The translations under genes were made by a program, and so were the position numbers. The notes beneath the pieces were generated by a model, which saw nothing but the letters and a program-made list of their open reading frames with translations, made no database searches and was not told the DNA's origin. From Candidatus Moraniibacteriota bacterium (GTDB taxonomy: Bacteria; Patescibacteriota; Minisyncoccia; Moranbacterales; UBA1568): DNA of 18,845 nt. The stretch's first letter is position 1, and the number at the start of each line of letters is the position of its first letter. Location of the stretch: positions 1 through 18,845 of the forward strand of contig JAGOOJ010000010.1 in the NCBI GenBank assembly GCA_017992575.1, given 5' to 3'. Positions 5,779-11,957 of the stretch are shown one piece after another.

Positions 5779-5994
5779 ATGAATCTGCACAAACTCGCTT
5801 TTGTTCTCTTGATTGTCGGTGGACTGAACTGGCTTTTGGTCGGTCTCTTGGGATGGGATATCAGTCATTATCTCGGGGGTATGGATTCGATGGTATCTCG
5901 AACCATTTATATCCTGGTCGGCCTGGCCGCTCTGTATGAGTTGATGACGCACAGGGGGGTCTGTAAAAATTGCACTCCAGCCCAATCTGCATAA
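5779..5994 (+). CDS. DUF378 family membrane protein, 71 aa
   Basis: It matches the DUF378 family of small integral membrane proteins of unknown function. MNLHKLAFVLLIVGGLNWLLVGL is the typical opening helix with the G-x-N-W-x-L/V-G signature, followed by a Ser/Met linker and a second helix, ISRTIYILVGLAALYEL-like (about residues 39-56). The tail HRGVCKNCTPAQSA has a CxxC pair (VCKNC), which could bind metal or be redox active. The ATG at 5779 gives the usual family length; the frame is open upstream through the structured leader. Own terminator at 6007-6040. Function unknown even for the family. Confidence 0.88.
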   Translation: MNLHKLAFVLLIVGGLNWLLVGLLGWDISHYLGGMDSMVSRTIYILVGLAALYELMTHRGVCKNCTPAQSA

Positions 5995-6006
5995 TGGATT
6001 GGTGGG

Positions 6007-6040
6007 ACCGGTCTCGTTTTCACGGGACCGGTTTTGTTTT
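6007..6040 (+). terminator. Rho-independent terminator after the DUF378 gene
   Basis: A 10-bp stem: ACCGGTCTCG (6007-6016) with CACGGGACCGGT-type sequence ending at 6032 (7 perfect bp at the base, one G-U). T-rich tract 6032-6040. Confidence 0.85.
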
Positions 6041-6061
6041 CTTTCTTGGAGGAGTTATACT
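6034..6061 (+). promoter_or_regulatory. Possible promoter of the SIMPL gene, overlapping a Shine-Dalgarno-like sequence
   Basis: TTGTTT (6034-6039), a 16-base spacer, and TATACT (6056-6061). GGAGGAG (6048-6054) also stands seven bases before ATG 6062, which opens a six-codon ORF (MSVSIE, TAA at 6080-6082) ending just before the SIMPL start at 6088. Either the -10 or the ribosome site is fortuitous. Confidence 0.4.
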
Positions 6062-6087
6062 ATGAGTGTAAGTATTGAATAAAATGT

Positions 6088-6855
6088 ATGGAAGAACAAA
6101 CAGTGAAAATGGTAAAGGCCGGAGCTCTCCTTCTTATTGCAGTGGCAGCAGTACTCGCTTCATATCAGTACAAGGTTTCCGTTGGGATGACGTACCCAAA
6201 TAGAACGTTTTCAGTGGATGGGACCGGGGATGTTGATACGACACCGGATTTGGCTACATTTTCGGTGACCGTGATGACTGATGGGGGCAAGAATGTATCT
6301 GAGGTACAGAGTGCTAATGCTGAAAAAATGAATACCGTGAATGCTTTCTTGAAAGAACAAGGGATTGATAAAAAGGATTTAAAGACACAGCAGTACAATC
6401 TCTCACCTCGCTATACCTATTCGCCTTGTCCTCTCAATGGGACCTGTCCAGCACCCGTTATATCAGGATATACCTTGACTCAGACACTCGAGGTTAAAGT
6501 GCGTGACAATGATATGCTCGGGGATTTGCTTTCTGGAGTAGTAGCGAGTGGCGCCAATAGCGTTTCAGAAGTACGCTTTGTGGTTGATGATGAGAGTGAT
6601 GCTAGGGATGCGGCCCGAGAGAAGGCTATTGCTGATGCGAAAAAGAAAGCCAGTGCGACAGCGAAATCTGCCGGGTTTCGACTCGGAAAGTTGGTGACTA
6701 TGTATGAAAACATGAGCCCGATGCCGTATGACAGTATGGGAGGAAACGGTGGTGGCGTAGCACTGTCTGAAAAAGCCAGTGTTGCACCGGTAGTGGAGCC
6801 AGGAACGCAATCCACCAAGGTTCAGGTGACACTCACCTACGAGATAGTCAATTAG
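6088..6855 (+). CDS. SIMPL (DUF541) domain protein, membrane-anchored, 255 aa
   Basis: It belongs to the SIMPL/DUF541 family of extracytosolic proteins (oxidative-stress and envelope-linked in other bacteria; molecular activity poorly defined). There is one N-terminal anchor (residues 9-26, VKAGALLLIAVAAVLAS). The domain starts with the typical G-x-G-x-V-x-x-x-P-D motif (VDGTGDVDTTPDLATFSVTV, about 43-62), includes SGYTLTQTLEVKVRD in the centre, and has the family's Ala/Lys-rich helix (DARDAAREKAIADAKKKAS) followed by SAGFRLGKLVTMYE. A Cys pair lies in SPCPLNGTCPAP (about 112-123), an insertion that may form a disulfide. The ATG at 6088 is preceded by no clear Shine-Dalgarno; see the mini-ORF at 6062. 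It ends about 80 bases before the FMN-binding-like gene, which has its own promoter. Confidence 0.92.
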   Translation: MEEQTVKMVKAGALLLIAVAAVLASYQYKVSVGMTYPNRTFSVDGTGDVDTTPDLATFSVTVMTDGGKNVSEVQSANAEKMNTVNAFLKEQGIDKKDLKTQQYNLSPRYTYSPCPLNGTCPAPVISGYTLTQTLEVKVRDNDMLGDLLSGVVASGANSVSEVRFVVDDESDARDAAREKAIADAKKKASATAKSAGFRLGKLVTMYENMSPMPYDSMGGNGGGVALSEKASVAPVVEPGTQSTKVQVTLTYEIVN

Positions 6856-6875
6856 TTTAGAGGGCAGTGATACCA

Positions 6876-6903
6876 TTCACAATACGGTGAATTGTGGTAT
6901 ACT
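6876..6903 (+). promoter_or_regulatory. Promoter of the FMN-binding/apbE operon
   Basis: TTCACA (6876-6881), a 16-base spacer, and TATACT (6898-6903) with extended TGG (6895-6897). The ATG is at 6935, so the leader is about 25 bases with only AAGAAG as a weak ribosome site. Confidence 0.68.
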
Positions 6904-6934
6904 ATAAAAGTCAAGAAGTAAAAATAAAATACAT

Positions 6935-7366
6935 ATGCTGAAAATACAAAAACATATTGTGTTGATTGCCGTCGTCATCGTGCTGACAGTAGTGGCCTAC
7001 TATCAGTATGCAAAGAATATTTTTCGAGCGAATCGGGAAGGTGATGTGATGCCAAGTATGACAGTCCCCGTTGCTGATAACAGAGAGGTGAGTGCGGTTG
7101 TGAAATACATGGCGACTGAAGACAAACAGGATACATTAAGGTTTATCCTGACGCTCAACAAAGACGGTGTGATCACGGGAGTCACTACTTTGGATGCTGA
7201 GACCAATGAGGTTCCAGAAAAGAAGAAACCGTTCAATGAGGGATTATCAGTTGTTATTATTGGAAAAAAACTAAGCGAACTCACTGCTGTTGACAAAATA
7301 GGGACGTCAACCTATACGACGACTGCTTTCAATAGTGTGATAGACCAGCTGAAGGCTCAGCTCTAA
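6935..7366 (+). CDS. Single-span FMN-binding-like protein, probable ApbE substrate, 143 aa
   Basis: Membrane-anchored small protein: hydrophobic segment 8-23 (IVLIAVVIVLTVVAYY), then an FMN_bind-like domain at about 52-143. The end, D120-K-I-G-T-S-T-Y-T128-TTAFNSVIDQLK, follows the covalent-flavinylation pattern D-x-x-(S/T)-G-A-(S/T)-x-T known from NqrC/RnfG-type domains, which predicts FMN on Thr128. G-A is replaced by T-S, so the match is partial. FILTLNKDGVITGVTTLDA is the beta-hairpin typical of the fold, and GKKLSELTAVDKIG leads into the motif. The stop codon is ten bases before the ATG of apbE, an operon of substrate and modifying enzyme. A second homologue lies at 11958-12479. That it binds FMN is inferred. 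Basic residues on both sides of the helix leave the topology open. Confidence 0.78.
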   Translation: MLKIQKHIVLIAVVIVLTVVAYYQYAKNIFRANREGDVMPSMTVPVADNREVSAVVKYMATEDKQDTLRFILTLNKDGVITGVTTLDAETNEVPEKKKPFNEGLSVVIIGKKLSELTAVDKIGTSTYTTTAFNSVIDQLKAQL

Positions 7367-7376
7367 TAACGTCGTG

Positions 7377-8240
7377 ATGCAAGAGTTTACTTTTTTGGCA
7401 CTGGGGACTACATGGTCCGTGGTGGTTGATGATACGGTTTTTTCGGATCAGGCCAAACAGTCTATTCTGGATTTGGTGCAGGGATTTGAAAAACGCTTTT
7501 CTCGTTTTTTGCCAGATTCTGAAGTGAATGCATTTCGCACAGCGACGGCTGGAGACTACCCTCTTTCTCATGAATTTTTGCGTTTGCTCGTGGTCGCAGA
7601 TCGACTGCGAGTTTTGACGTTGGGGGCCTATGATCCAGCAGTAGCTGGTTTGCTTGAGGAGGCTGGCTATGGCGCTCAGAGTGGTCTCGATGTTTTGGAA
7701 ACAAAGAAAAGCCTCCCTCAGTGGTCGCTTCATTCAGAGAGACTGATCATAGACGGCCCGGTAGCGTTTGATTTTGGTGGTATGGGGAAAGGATACTGTA
7801 TCGACCGAGTGGCAGATATTTTGAAAAGTTTTGGGTATGATTATTTTGTGGTAGAGGGAGGAGGAGATATGGTAGCGACATGCAAGAAGGATGGGAGCCC
7901 CTGGAGGGTTGCCGTCGAATATCCAGGAAAACCGGACCTAGCAGCGAGTCTCGTTGAACTTTCTTATCAGGGGCTGGCTGTTTCTGATAGTTTTCGTCGT
8001 CGCTTCGGGAAATGGCATCATCTCATTAGTGCACAAGAGAGGGTTCCGATAGAGCACATCATTGGCTGTACGGCAGTGGCGCGTGATGCTTGGGCAGCTG
8101 ACAGTATGACATCAGGGCTGTTCTTTGGTCCGGCAGATAATTATCCCGTCTTAGCTGAGGAGTTTTCTGCAGAATATCTCGTTTTTCAAAAAAATGGAAC
8201 AGTTACTGTGAGTAATGGGTGGCCAGGAGAGCTCTTCTGA
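7377..8240 (+). CDS. apbE: ApbE family FAD:protein FMN transferase, 287 aa
   Basis: Moves FMN from FAD onto a Thr of target proteins, using Mg2+. Family signs: LALGTTWSVVV (7-17, the MGT start), FSRFLPDSEVNAF (41-53), GAYDPAV (83-89), DFGGMGKGYCIDRVAD (132-147), VVEGGGDM (158-165), and a C-terminal ADSMTSGLFF (241-250) matching the A-D-A-x-x-T metal/substrate loop (D242, T245). Deviations: the usual H-x-x-D-P-x-T-G segment reads HHLISAQERVP (214-224), so the DP and TG are gone. No signal peptide or lipobox is visible, unlike many exported ApbE proteins, so it probably acts in the cytosol. ATG 7377 was chosen over GTG 7374. No Shine-Dalgarno is seen; translation is probably coupled to the FMN-binding-like gene that ends ten bases upstream. 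Confidence 0.9.
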   Translation: MQEFTFLALGTTWSVVVDDTVFSDQAKQSILDLVQGFEKRFSRFLPDSEVNAFRTATAGDYPLSHEFLRLLVVADRLRVLTLGAYDPAVAGLLEEAGYGAQSGLDVLETKKSLPQWSLHSERLIIDGPVAFDFGGMGKGYCIDRVADILKSFGYDYFVVEGGGDMVATCKKDGSPWRVAVEYPGKPDLAASLVELSYQGLAVSDSFRRRFGKWHHLISAQERVPIEHIIGCTAVARDAWAADSMTSGLFFGPADNYPVLAEEFSAEYLVFQKNGTVTVSNGWPGELF

Positions 8241-8313
8241 TGAGAGTATCCTGTTTGAGTGAGTGCCAGGAACATTGGGAGATACCTGTTACGTTGGATT
8301 CTCTCGAATGGGG

Positions 8314-8366
8314 TTGACAGTCTTTTTTGAGGGAGTATACTTTAGGATGTAACCTATGTAAACATC
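8314..8366 (+). promoter_or_regulatory. lexA promoter and candidate operator
   Basis: TTGACA (8314-8319), a 16-base spacer, and TATACT (8336-8341), the best sigma70 match in the window. Just downstream, GATGT (8346-8350) and ACATC (8362-8366) form an inverted repeat separated by 11 bases that covers the predicted start site. This is a typical place for autorepression. It is not the E. coli CTGT-N8-ACAG box. Confidence 0.65.
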
Positions 8367-8409
8367 ATTGTTGCCTGCCAAAGAGAGGCAAACAAAGATA
8401 GCCAATCCT

Positions 8410-9063
8410 ATGAAAATCCTCACGCCGAAACAGCAGATCGTACTTCAAGCCATCAAACAGTTTTTTTCGGAAAACGGTACGATGCCGACCGTTCGAGAGA
8501 TTCAGTCAACTTCAAGTAAACTTGGGCTCAAGCTCAAAAGTTTGCGTAGTTTTTTTCTCTACTTGAATGAATTGGAGGATAAGGGCTATATCGAACGAAC
8601 ATCGGAAGATCGAGGAATCAAATTGAAAGGCGTTACCAAGGATAGTTTTCTAGATGTACCGGTTTTTGGTATGGCAAGCGCCGGAGCAGCGACTATGTTT
8701 GCTGATCAGTATATCGAGGGGTATCTCAAAGTGTCCAAACGTATCGTGCGGGATAGTCGCAACGTTTTTGCGGTGCAGGTATCAGGGACCTCAATGAACA
8801 AAGCTCGTGTGAATGGAAAAACGATTCAGAGTGGCGATTTTATACTGGTAGATTCTACTTGGAAACACTATAATAACGGCGATCGGGTATTGGTAGTCAT
8901 TAATGGTATGGCTACGGTCAAAACGTACCGTACAGTTGACGGTAAAAATATCGTACTGTTGCCGGAATCAACAGATCAAAAGCATAAGCCGATTTTTCTA
9001 ACAGAGGAGGATGATTTTGTCATCAATGGCAAGGTCATTGATGTCTTGAAACTCGGATCTTAA
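8410..9063 (+). CDS. lexA: LexA repressor, S24 self-cleaving, 217 aa
   Basis: SOS regulator that binds operators as a dimer and cleaves itself when RecA filaments form. The N-terminal winged helix is at 1-70: LTPKQQIVLQAIKQFF, then TMPTVREIQ and SLRSFFLYLNELEDKGYIER. The cleavage site is Ala91-Gly92 in VPVFGMASAGAAT. The catalytic Ser128 lies in VSGTSMNKA and Lys171 in MATVKTYR, giving the Ser-Lys dyad. The length fits the family. The frame is open back to TTG 8368, but ATG 8410 gives the standard LTP-x-Q start; it lacks a good Shine-Dalgarno. A strong promoter with an inverted repeat at the start site suggests autoregulation. The adjoining surface-protein gene has its own -10, so lexA is probably monocistronic. 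Confidence 0.95.
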   Translation: MKILTPKQQIVLQAIKQFFSENGTMPTVREIQSTSSKLGLKLKSLRSFFLYLNELEDKGYIERTSEDRGIKLKGVTKDSFLDVPVFGMASAGAATMFADQYIEGYLKVSKRIVRDSRNVFAVQVSGTSMNKARVNGKTIQSGDFILVDSTWKHYNNGDRVLVVINGMATVKTYRTVDGKNIVLLPESTDQKHKPIFLTEEDDFVINGKVIDVLKLGS

Positions 9064-9086
9064 TCGCAGAAAAAGACTTGGCTACG

Positions 9087-9095
9087 TGGTATAAT
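9087..9095 (+). promoter_or_regulatory. Extended -10 promoter giving a near-leaderless mRNA
   Basis: TGG-TATAAT with TATAAT at 9090-9095. The next gene's ATG is at 9102, where transcription should start, so the mRNA would be leaderless or nearly so. AGGAG (9096-9100) is too close to the ATG to act as a Shine-Dalgarno. Confidence 0.6.
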
Positions 9096-9101
9096 AGGAG
9101 T

Positions 9102-10469
9102 ATGCAGCATATACTCGATATCCGTCGCCAGTGGCTACGGAGAGCAGTGAAAGCACATGCGGTTTTGCTTCTAGTTTTTCTGGGGGTCTATTTTGTTTTT
9201 GCTTTTTTGGATCCGGGACTTTTGTCTTATGATTGGCGTCAGAAATTTCGGGCATTGGCAGATGAGACGTATACTATTACGGCTACGGTGCTCGGTCCTC
9301 CTGTACAGCCGGTAGTGACTGCTACGGCTGAATGCAATGTGACCACAGGAGTGCTTCGAGTGAGTCTTGATTGGGCTGATGATGTGAATAGTTTCAGTTA
9401 TGATATTGATCGGGATAGTTCTCCATTAGTGACCGGATTAGCCAGTTCTCTCTATAGCGATACCAATGTTGTAGTCGCAACGACGTATCTTTATCAGGTA
9501 ACAGCACATGGTCCGATGGGTCCCGGATTAGCGACGTCGGTTCCTGTTTCTGTGACTACTCCAAGTACATGTGAGATAACGGCTCCGGCTCCGGCCGTAG
9601 CCATCGTTTCTTTCGCAGGAAGGAATATTGATGCGTATGGTGGTACTCCACACTCGAGTAGTCGTCGGCCACTCTTTACAGGAACAACGAGTATGGCCAA
9701 CGCGATGATACTAGTGACTATCGGGACGACTTTTATAGCTGAGTTCCCGGCGAGTAGTACCGGGTATTGGGAATGGAAACCTCCGTATGGAATAAAGGCT
9801 GGAAGTCATACATTTACGGTTACAGCGACTGATCCAGGGGATTTGAGTCGGCATGCGACGGCGACACTTCTTTTTGAAATATCGGATTCCAATGAGACTG
9901 GTCAAGATAAAAAACGTCCCAAGAGTGAAGTGTCTTCACCAGCTTCTTCAGTGAGTGTGCCTCTGGAATTTACTTTGACGGCAGATGAAGCCGTGTTTCA
10001 GGGGGAGGAGCTACACACGCAGATCACCATTGGCACTTTGAAAGAAAAATATAATCATGTCACGGTGCCGATCCGATACAGTGTGTCTGATAAGGATGGA
10101 GCAACGATTTTTTCTAAAACATACGAAAGGCTCTTGATAGAAGGAGTTGTTATCACAGAAGTAATTCCTGTTCCGTTGTATGTATTTTCTGGGGAATATA
10201 CGGTTACTGCCGAAATCCTCTTAGATAACCTCAGTGTCAGTCGACAAGCATCGTTTATGGTACGAGAGCTCCCGCTCATTCAGCTTTCCGGAGGCGGAAT
10301 GATTTCGTACGCTGATATCATTCAGCAGTTAGGGTGGATTGTTTTTCTGGGCTTTCTGCTACTCTTTCTCTGGTTGTATCTGTTTATTCGGGAGTATGCC
10401 TTGTATTTACAGGGGGATGGAGAAGTGACCGAATATGATTTGAATCAAGCAGGATATTTTCGTAAATGA
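9102..10469 (+). CDS. Surface protein with FN3/Ig-like domains and two membrane anchors, 455 aa
   Basis: Probable cell-surface protein held by helices at both ends. Residues 1-18 are basic (IRRQWLRRAVKAH), followed by a helix at 19-37. An FN3-like module lies at about 66-155 (VRVSLDWADDVNSFSYDIDR-like strand pattern, TTYLYQVTAHGPMG). A bacterial Ig-like module lies at about 165-262 (RPLFTGTTSMANAMILVTIG, GYWEWKP, AGSHTFTVTATD). A third beta-sandwich region spans about 283-390, a second helix 410-429, and then a 26-residue tail probably in the cytosol. No enzyme motif is seen; adhesion or assembly of surface structures is plausible. It heads an operon with the three-helix protein, whose Shine-Dalgarno overlaps this gene's stop codon, and the M23 peptidase. 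A pilus- or competence-related role was considered, but no motif supports it. Confidence 0.82.
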   Translation: MQHILDIRRQWLRRAVKAHAVLLLVFLGVYFVFAFLDPGLLSYDWRQKFRALADETYTITATVLGPPVQPVVTATAECNVTTGVLRVSLDWADDVNSFSYDIDRDSSPLVTGLASSLYSDTNVVVATTYLYQVTAHGPMGPGLATSVPVSVTTPSTCEITAPAPAVAIVSFAGRNIDAYGGTPHSSSRRPLFTGTTSMANAMILVTIGTTFIAEFPASSTGYWEWKPPYGIKAGSHTFTVTATDPGDLSRHATATLLFEISDSNETGQDKKRPKSEVSSPASSVSVPLEFTLTADEAVFQGEELHTQITIGTLKEKYNHVTVPIRYSVSDKDGATIFSKTYERLLIEGVVITEVIPVPLYVFSGEYTVTAEILLDNLSVSRQASFMVRELPLIQLSGGGMISYADIIQQLGWIVFLGFLLLFLWLYLFIREYALYLQGDGEVTEYDLNQAGYFRK

Positions 10470-10483
10470 AAGGAGGTGTCGCT

Positions 10484-10798
10484 ATGAGTATGGATATGAT
10501 ATTTTTTGGAATGGACGTTCTGACGATTGTCCTCTTTCTTTTGGTACTGGTGTTTTCTATCGGTGTGGTTTGGCGAGTTGAGAAAGAGCTCGACTGGTCG
10601 TACAAGTTTTTTGTGATTGCTGCAACGAGTGTGATGCTTGCTGATGTGGTAGGACTCTACTATGCTGAAATAGGATCTCCCATGATATTGGTAGGTAAGG
10701 GGTTACGTTTTGCAGGAGCTATGGCATTCTTGGCGAGCGTGCTCTTTATGCGCGATATTGTGCGTAAATTGGACCATGAAAAACAAGATAAGCTTTAG
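10484..10798 (+). CDS. Three-helix membrane protein, 104 aa
   Basis: Unrecognised integral membrane protein with helices at about 10-30, 43-60 and 72-90. The intervening loop is charged (RVEKELDWSYK) and the tail is charged (MRDIVRKLDHEKQDKL). ATG 10484 was chosen because a near-perfect AGGAGGTG stands six bases upstream; that site begins right at the stop of the surface-protein gene, so the two are translated in tandem. The M23 gene starts five bases after this stop. It probably works with its operon partners at the membrane; nothing more specific is visible. Confidence 0.8.
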   Translation: MSMDMIFFGMDVLTIVLFLLVLVFSIGVVWRVEKELDWSYKFFVIAATSVMLADVVGLYYAEIGSPMILVGKGLRFAGAMAFLASVLFMRDIVRKLDHEKQDKL

Positions 10799-10803
10799 TC
10801 TGT

Positions 10804-11346
10804 ATGGCTTATATTACTACTCCAAATGTTGTCTTTCCTCTCGATCCCTATCAGGTCAATGGGGCTCCTTTTGGTAAGCGTGCCGAGTATGACGGGACGT
10901 TTTGGGGGGTGCATTTGGGAGAAGACTGTGAGGTTCCGGCTGGGACCGATGTTCGAGCTGTTGGCCGAGGGACGGTAGTGTATGCCGCCCTTCACCCAGG
11001 AGAATCAGGCAAGGGGAATTGGGGGCATATTGTCATCATCCGGCACAAGCGCCCACGCTCTAAAGAAGTCTTTTATTCGCTCTATGCTCACTTGGGAACG
11101 AGTTTCAAGCGCATAGGCGAGAAAGTAGCCTGTGGAGAGCCTCTAGGGTTTATTGGTGAGGCTTTCACCCCAGAAAATGGCTATTGGCCAGCACACCTTC
11201 ATTTTGCCATCTATACTGGCCCCTGGCATGACGAAGTACTTCCTGGATACTGGAAAGAAGGGGAAACACGGACGCGACCAGATTGGTGGCGGGTACCGAG
11301 CGAATTCATCCGTGAGTATGGAAAAAAGACATTGCCAATAGAATAA
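10804..11346 (+). CDS. M23 (LytM-type) peptidase without signal peptide, 180 aa
   Basis: Zinc metallo-endopeptidase domain of the M23 family, which normally cuts peptidoglycan cross-bridges. The zinc site is complete: H37-x-x-x-D41 (GVHLGEDCEVPAGTDVRA), Y-A-H96-L, and H131-L-H133 (PAHLHFAI). The domain fills nearly the whole protein; LGFIGEAFTPENGYWPAHLHF is the usual C-terminal part, followed by a tryptophan-rich end. No signal peptide, anchor or LysM domain is visible, so export would need another route or the enzyme is used differently (for instance as a sugar- or peptide-processing hydrolase inside the cell). It is the last gene of the operon starting at 9102 and ends at the strong terminator 11345-11373. 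Confidence 0.9.
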   Translation: MAYITTPNVVFPLDPYQVNGAPFGKRAEYDGTFWGVHLGEDCEVPAGTDVRAVGRGTVVYAALHPGESGKGNWGHIVIIRHKRPRSKEVFYSLYAHLGTSFKRIGEKVACGEPLGFIGEAFTPENGYWPAHLHFAIYTGPWHDEVLPGYWKEGETRTRPDWWRVPSEFIREYGKKTLPIE

Positions 11347-11373
11347 AAAAATCGCCTATATAGGCGATTTTTT
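11345..11373 (+). terminator. Bidirectional Rho-independent terminator
   Basis: TCGCCTA (11352-11358) with TAGGCGA (11361-11367), flanked by A7 and T6, so it can work on both strands. It also faces transcription coming from tRNA-Arg on the minus strand. Confidence 0.9.
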
Positions 11374-11390
11374 ATGTTTTTTGAAATAGC

Positions 11391-11528
11391 ATCGGTCACG
11401 AATATTTTTTCTGACGAAAAAATTTCTCGACTCCGCCTCACGGTCCTCTTTATATGAGCATGAGGGAATCGGTCACAGATAATTTATTCGCCGACGCTCA
11501 TAAATTTCCGCGACCCCGTCTCGCGGTT
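11391..11528 (-). repeat. Two diverged tandem copies of a structured repeat
   Basis: Copies at 11391-11446 and 11468-11528. On the plus strand both begin ATCGGTCAC and end C-(G/C)-C-x-TC-x-CGGT. Each holds an AT-rich hairpin whose arms differ in sequence: minus-strand ATTTTTTC/GAAAAAAT in copy 1, and AATTTAT/ATAAATT in copy 2. A third, partial copy of the GC-rich end (ACCGTCTCACG) is at 11593-11603, beside hairpin ATTTCACC-TGCT-GGTGAAAT (11604-11623). Further hairpins lie at 11650-11669 and 11675-11688. With the tRNA-Arg, these make up the 11374-11957 gap; no protein gene is seen there. Confidence 0.55.
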
Positions 11529-11699
11529 TTATAGTCGTTCAGAGGGAATCTCCCTCAACTAAACCCTTGTCGACACAAAGGTCTGTCTGGGCACCGTCTC
11601 ACGATTTCACCTGCTGGTGAAATATCGTTCCGACGTTCGATTCCCTACGCAAGCCAAGCAGTTGGCTTGCTCCGAGGCAAAATTGCCTTCGTCAATTTG

Positions 11700-11772
11700 T
11701 GCGCTCGGAGGGAATCGAACCCCCGACCCTCTGGTTCGAAGCCAGGTACTCTATCCACTGAGCTACGAGCGC
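11700..11772 (-). tRNA. tRNA-Arg(TCG)
   Basis: Minus strand: acceptor GCGCTCG pairs with CGAGCGC; D arm GCTC...GAGT; anticodon loop CTTCGAA (anticodon UCG); T arm with TTCGATT; discriminator A. CCA is not encoded. Confidence 0.95.
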
Positions 11773-11790
11773 ATATACTCTATCCACTGA
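11747..11790. repeat. 15-bp direct repeat of the tRNA-Arg D-arm region
   Basis: TACTCTATCCACTGA occurs at 11747-11761, inside the tRNA, and again at 11776-11790, just outside its 5' end. It looks like a partial duplication or the scar of an integration event. Confidence 0.7.
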
Positions 11791-11791
11791 T

Positions 11792-11818
11792 CCGCCATCC
11801 GCCAACTGGCGGAGGCGG
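11792..11818. repeat. GC-rich nested palindromic repeat
   Basis: CCGCC (11792-11796), CCGCC (11799-11803), AACT loop, GGCGG (11808-11812), GGCGG (11814-11818). One of several palindromes of this style in the window. Confidence 0.7.
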
Positions 11819-11892
11819 GGAGCACGATACTTTAGAGTTATAGCCTACATTTGGTTTCGAGTCAAAGGGTCGTTATGAGAAGGCAAAAAAAC

Positions 11893-11919
11893 TTGCGTTA
11901 TTTCGATTTATGGTATAAT
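11893..11919 (+). promoter_or_regulatory. Promoter of the second FMN-binding-like gene
   Basis: TTGCGT (11893-11898), a 15-base spacer, and TATAAT (11914-11919) with extended TGG (11911-11913). Confidence 0.65.
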
Positions 11920-11957
11920 GTCGCTGGAAGGGCATTTTCTTAATTCTACAAATTTGT

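Noticed and set aside
11391..11690. CRISPR array
   Set aside because: Only two diverged copies with changed hairpin arms, no uniform repeats and spacers, and no cas genes.
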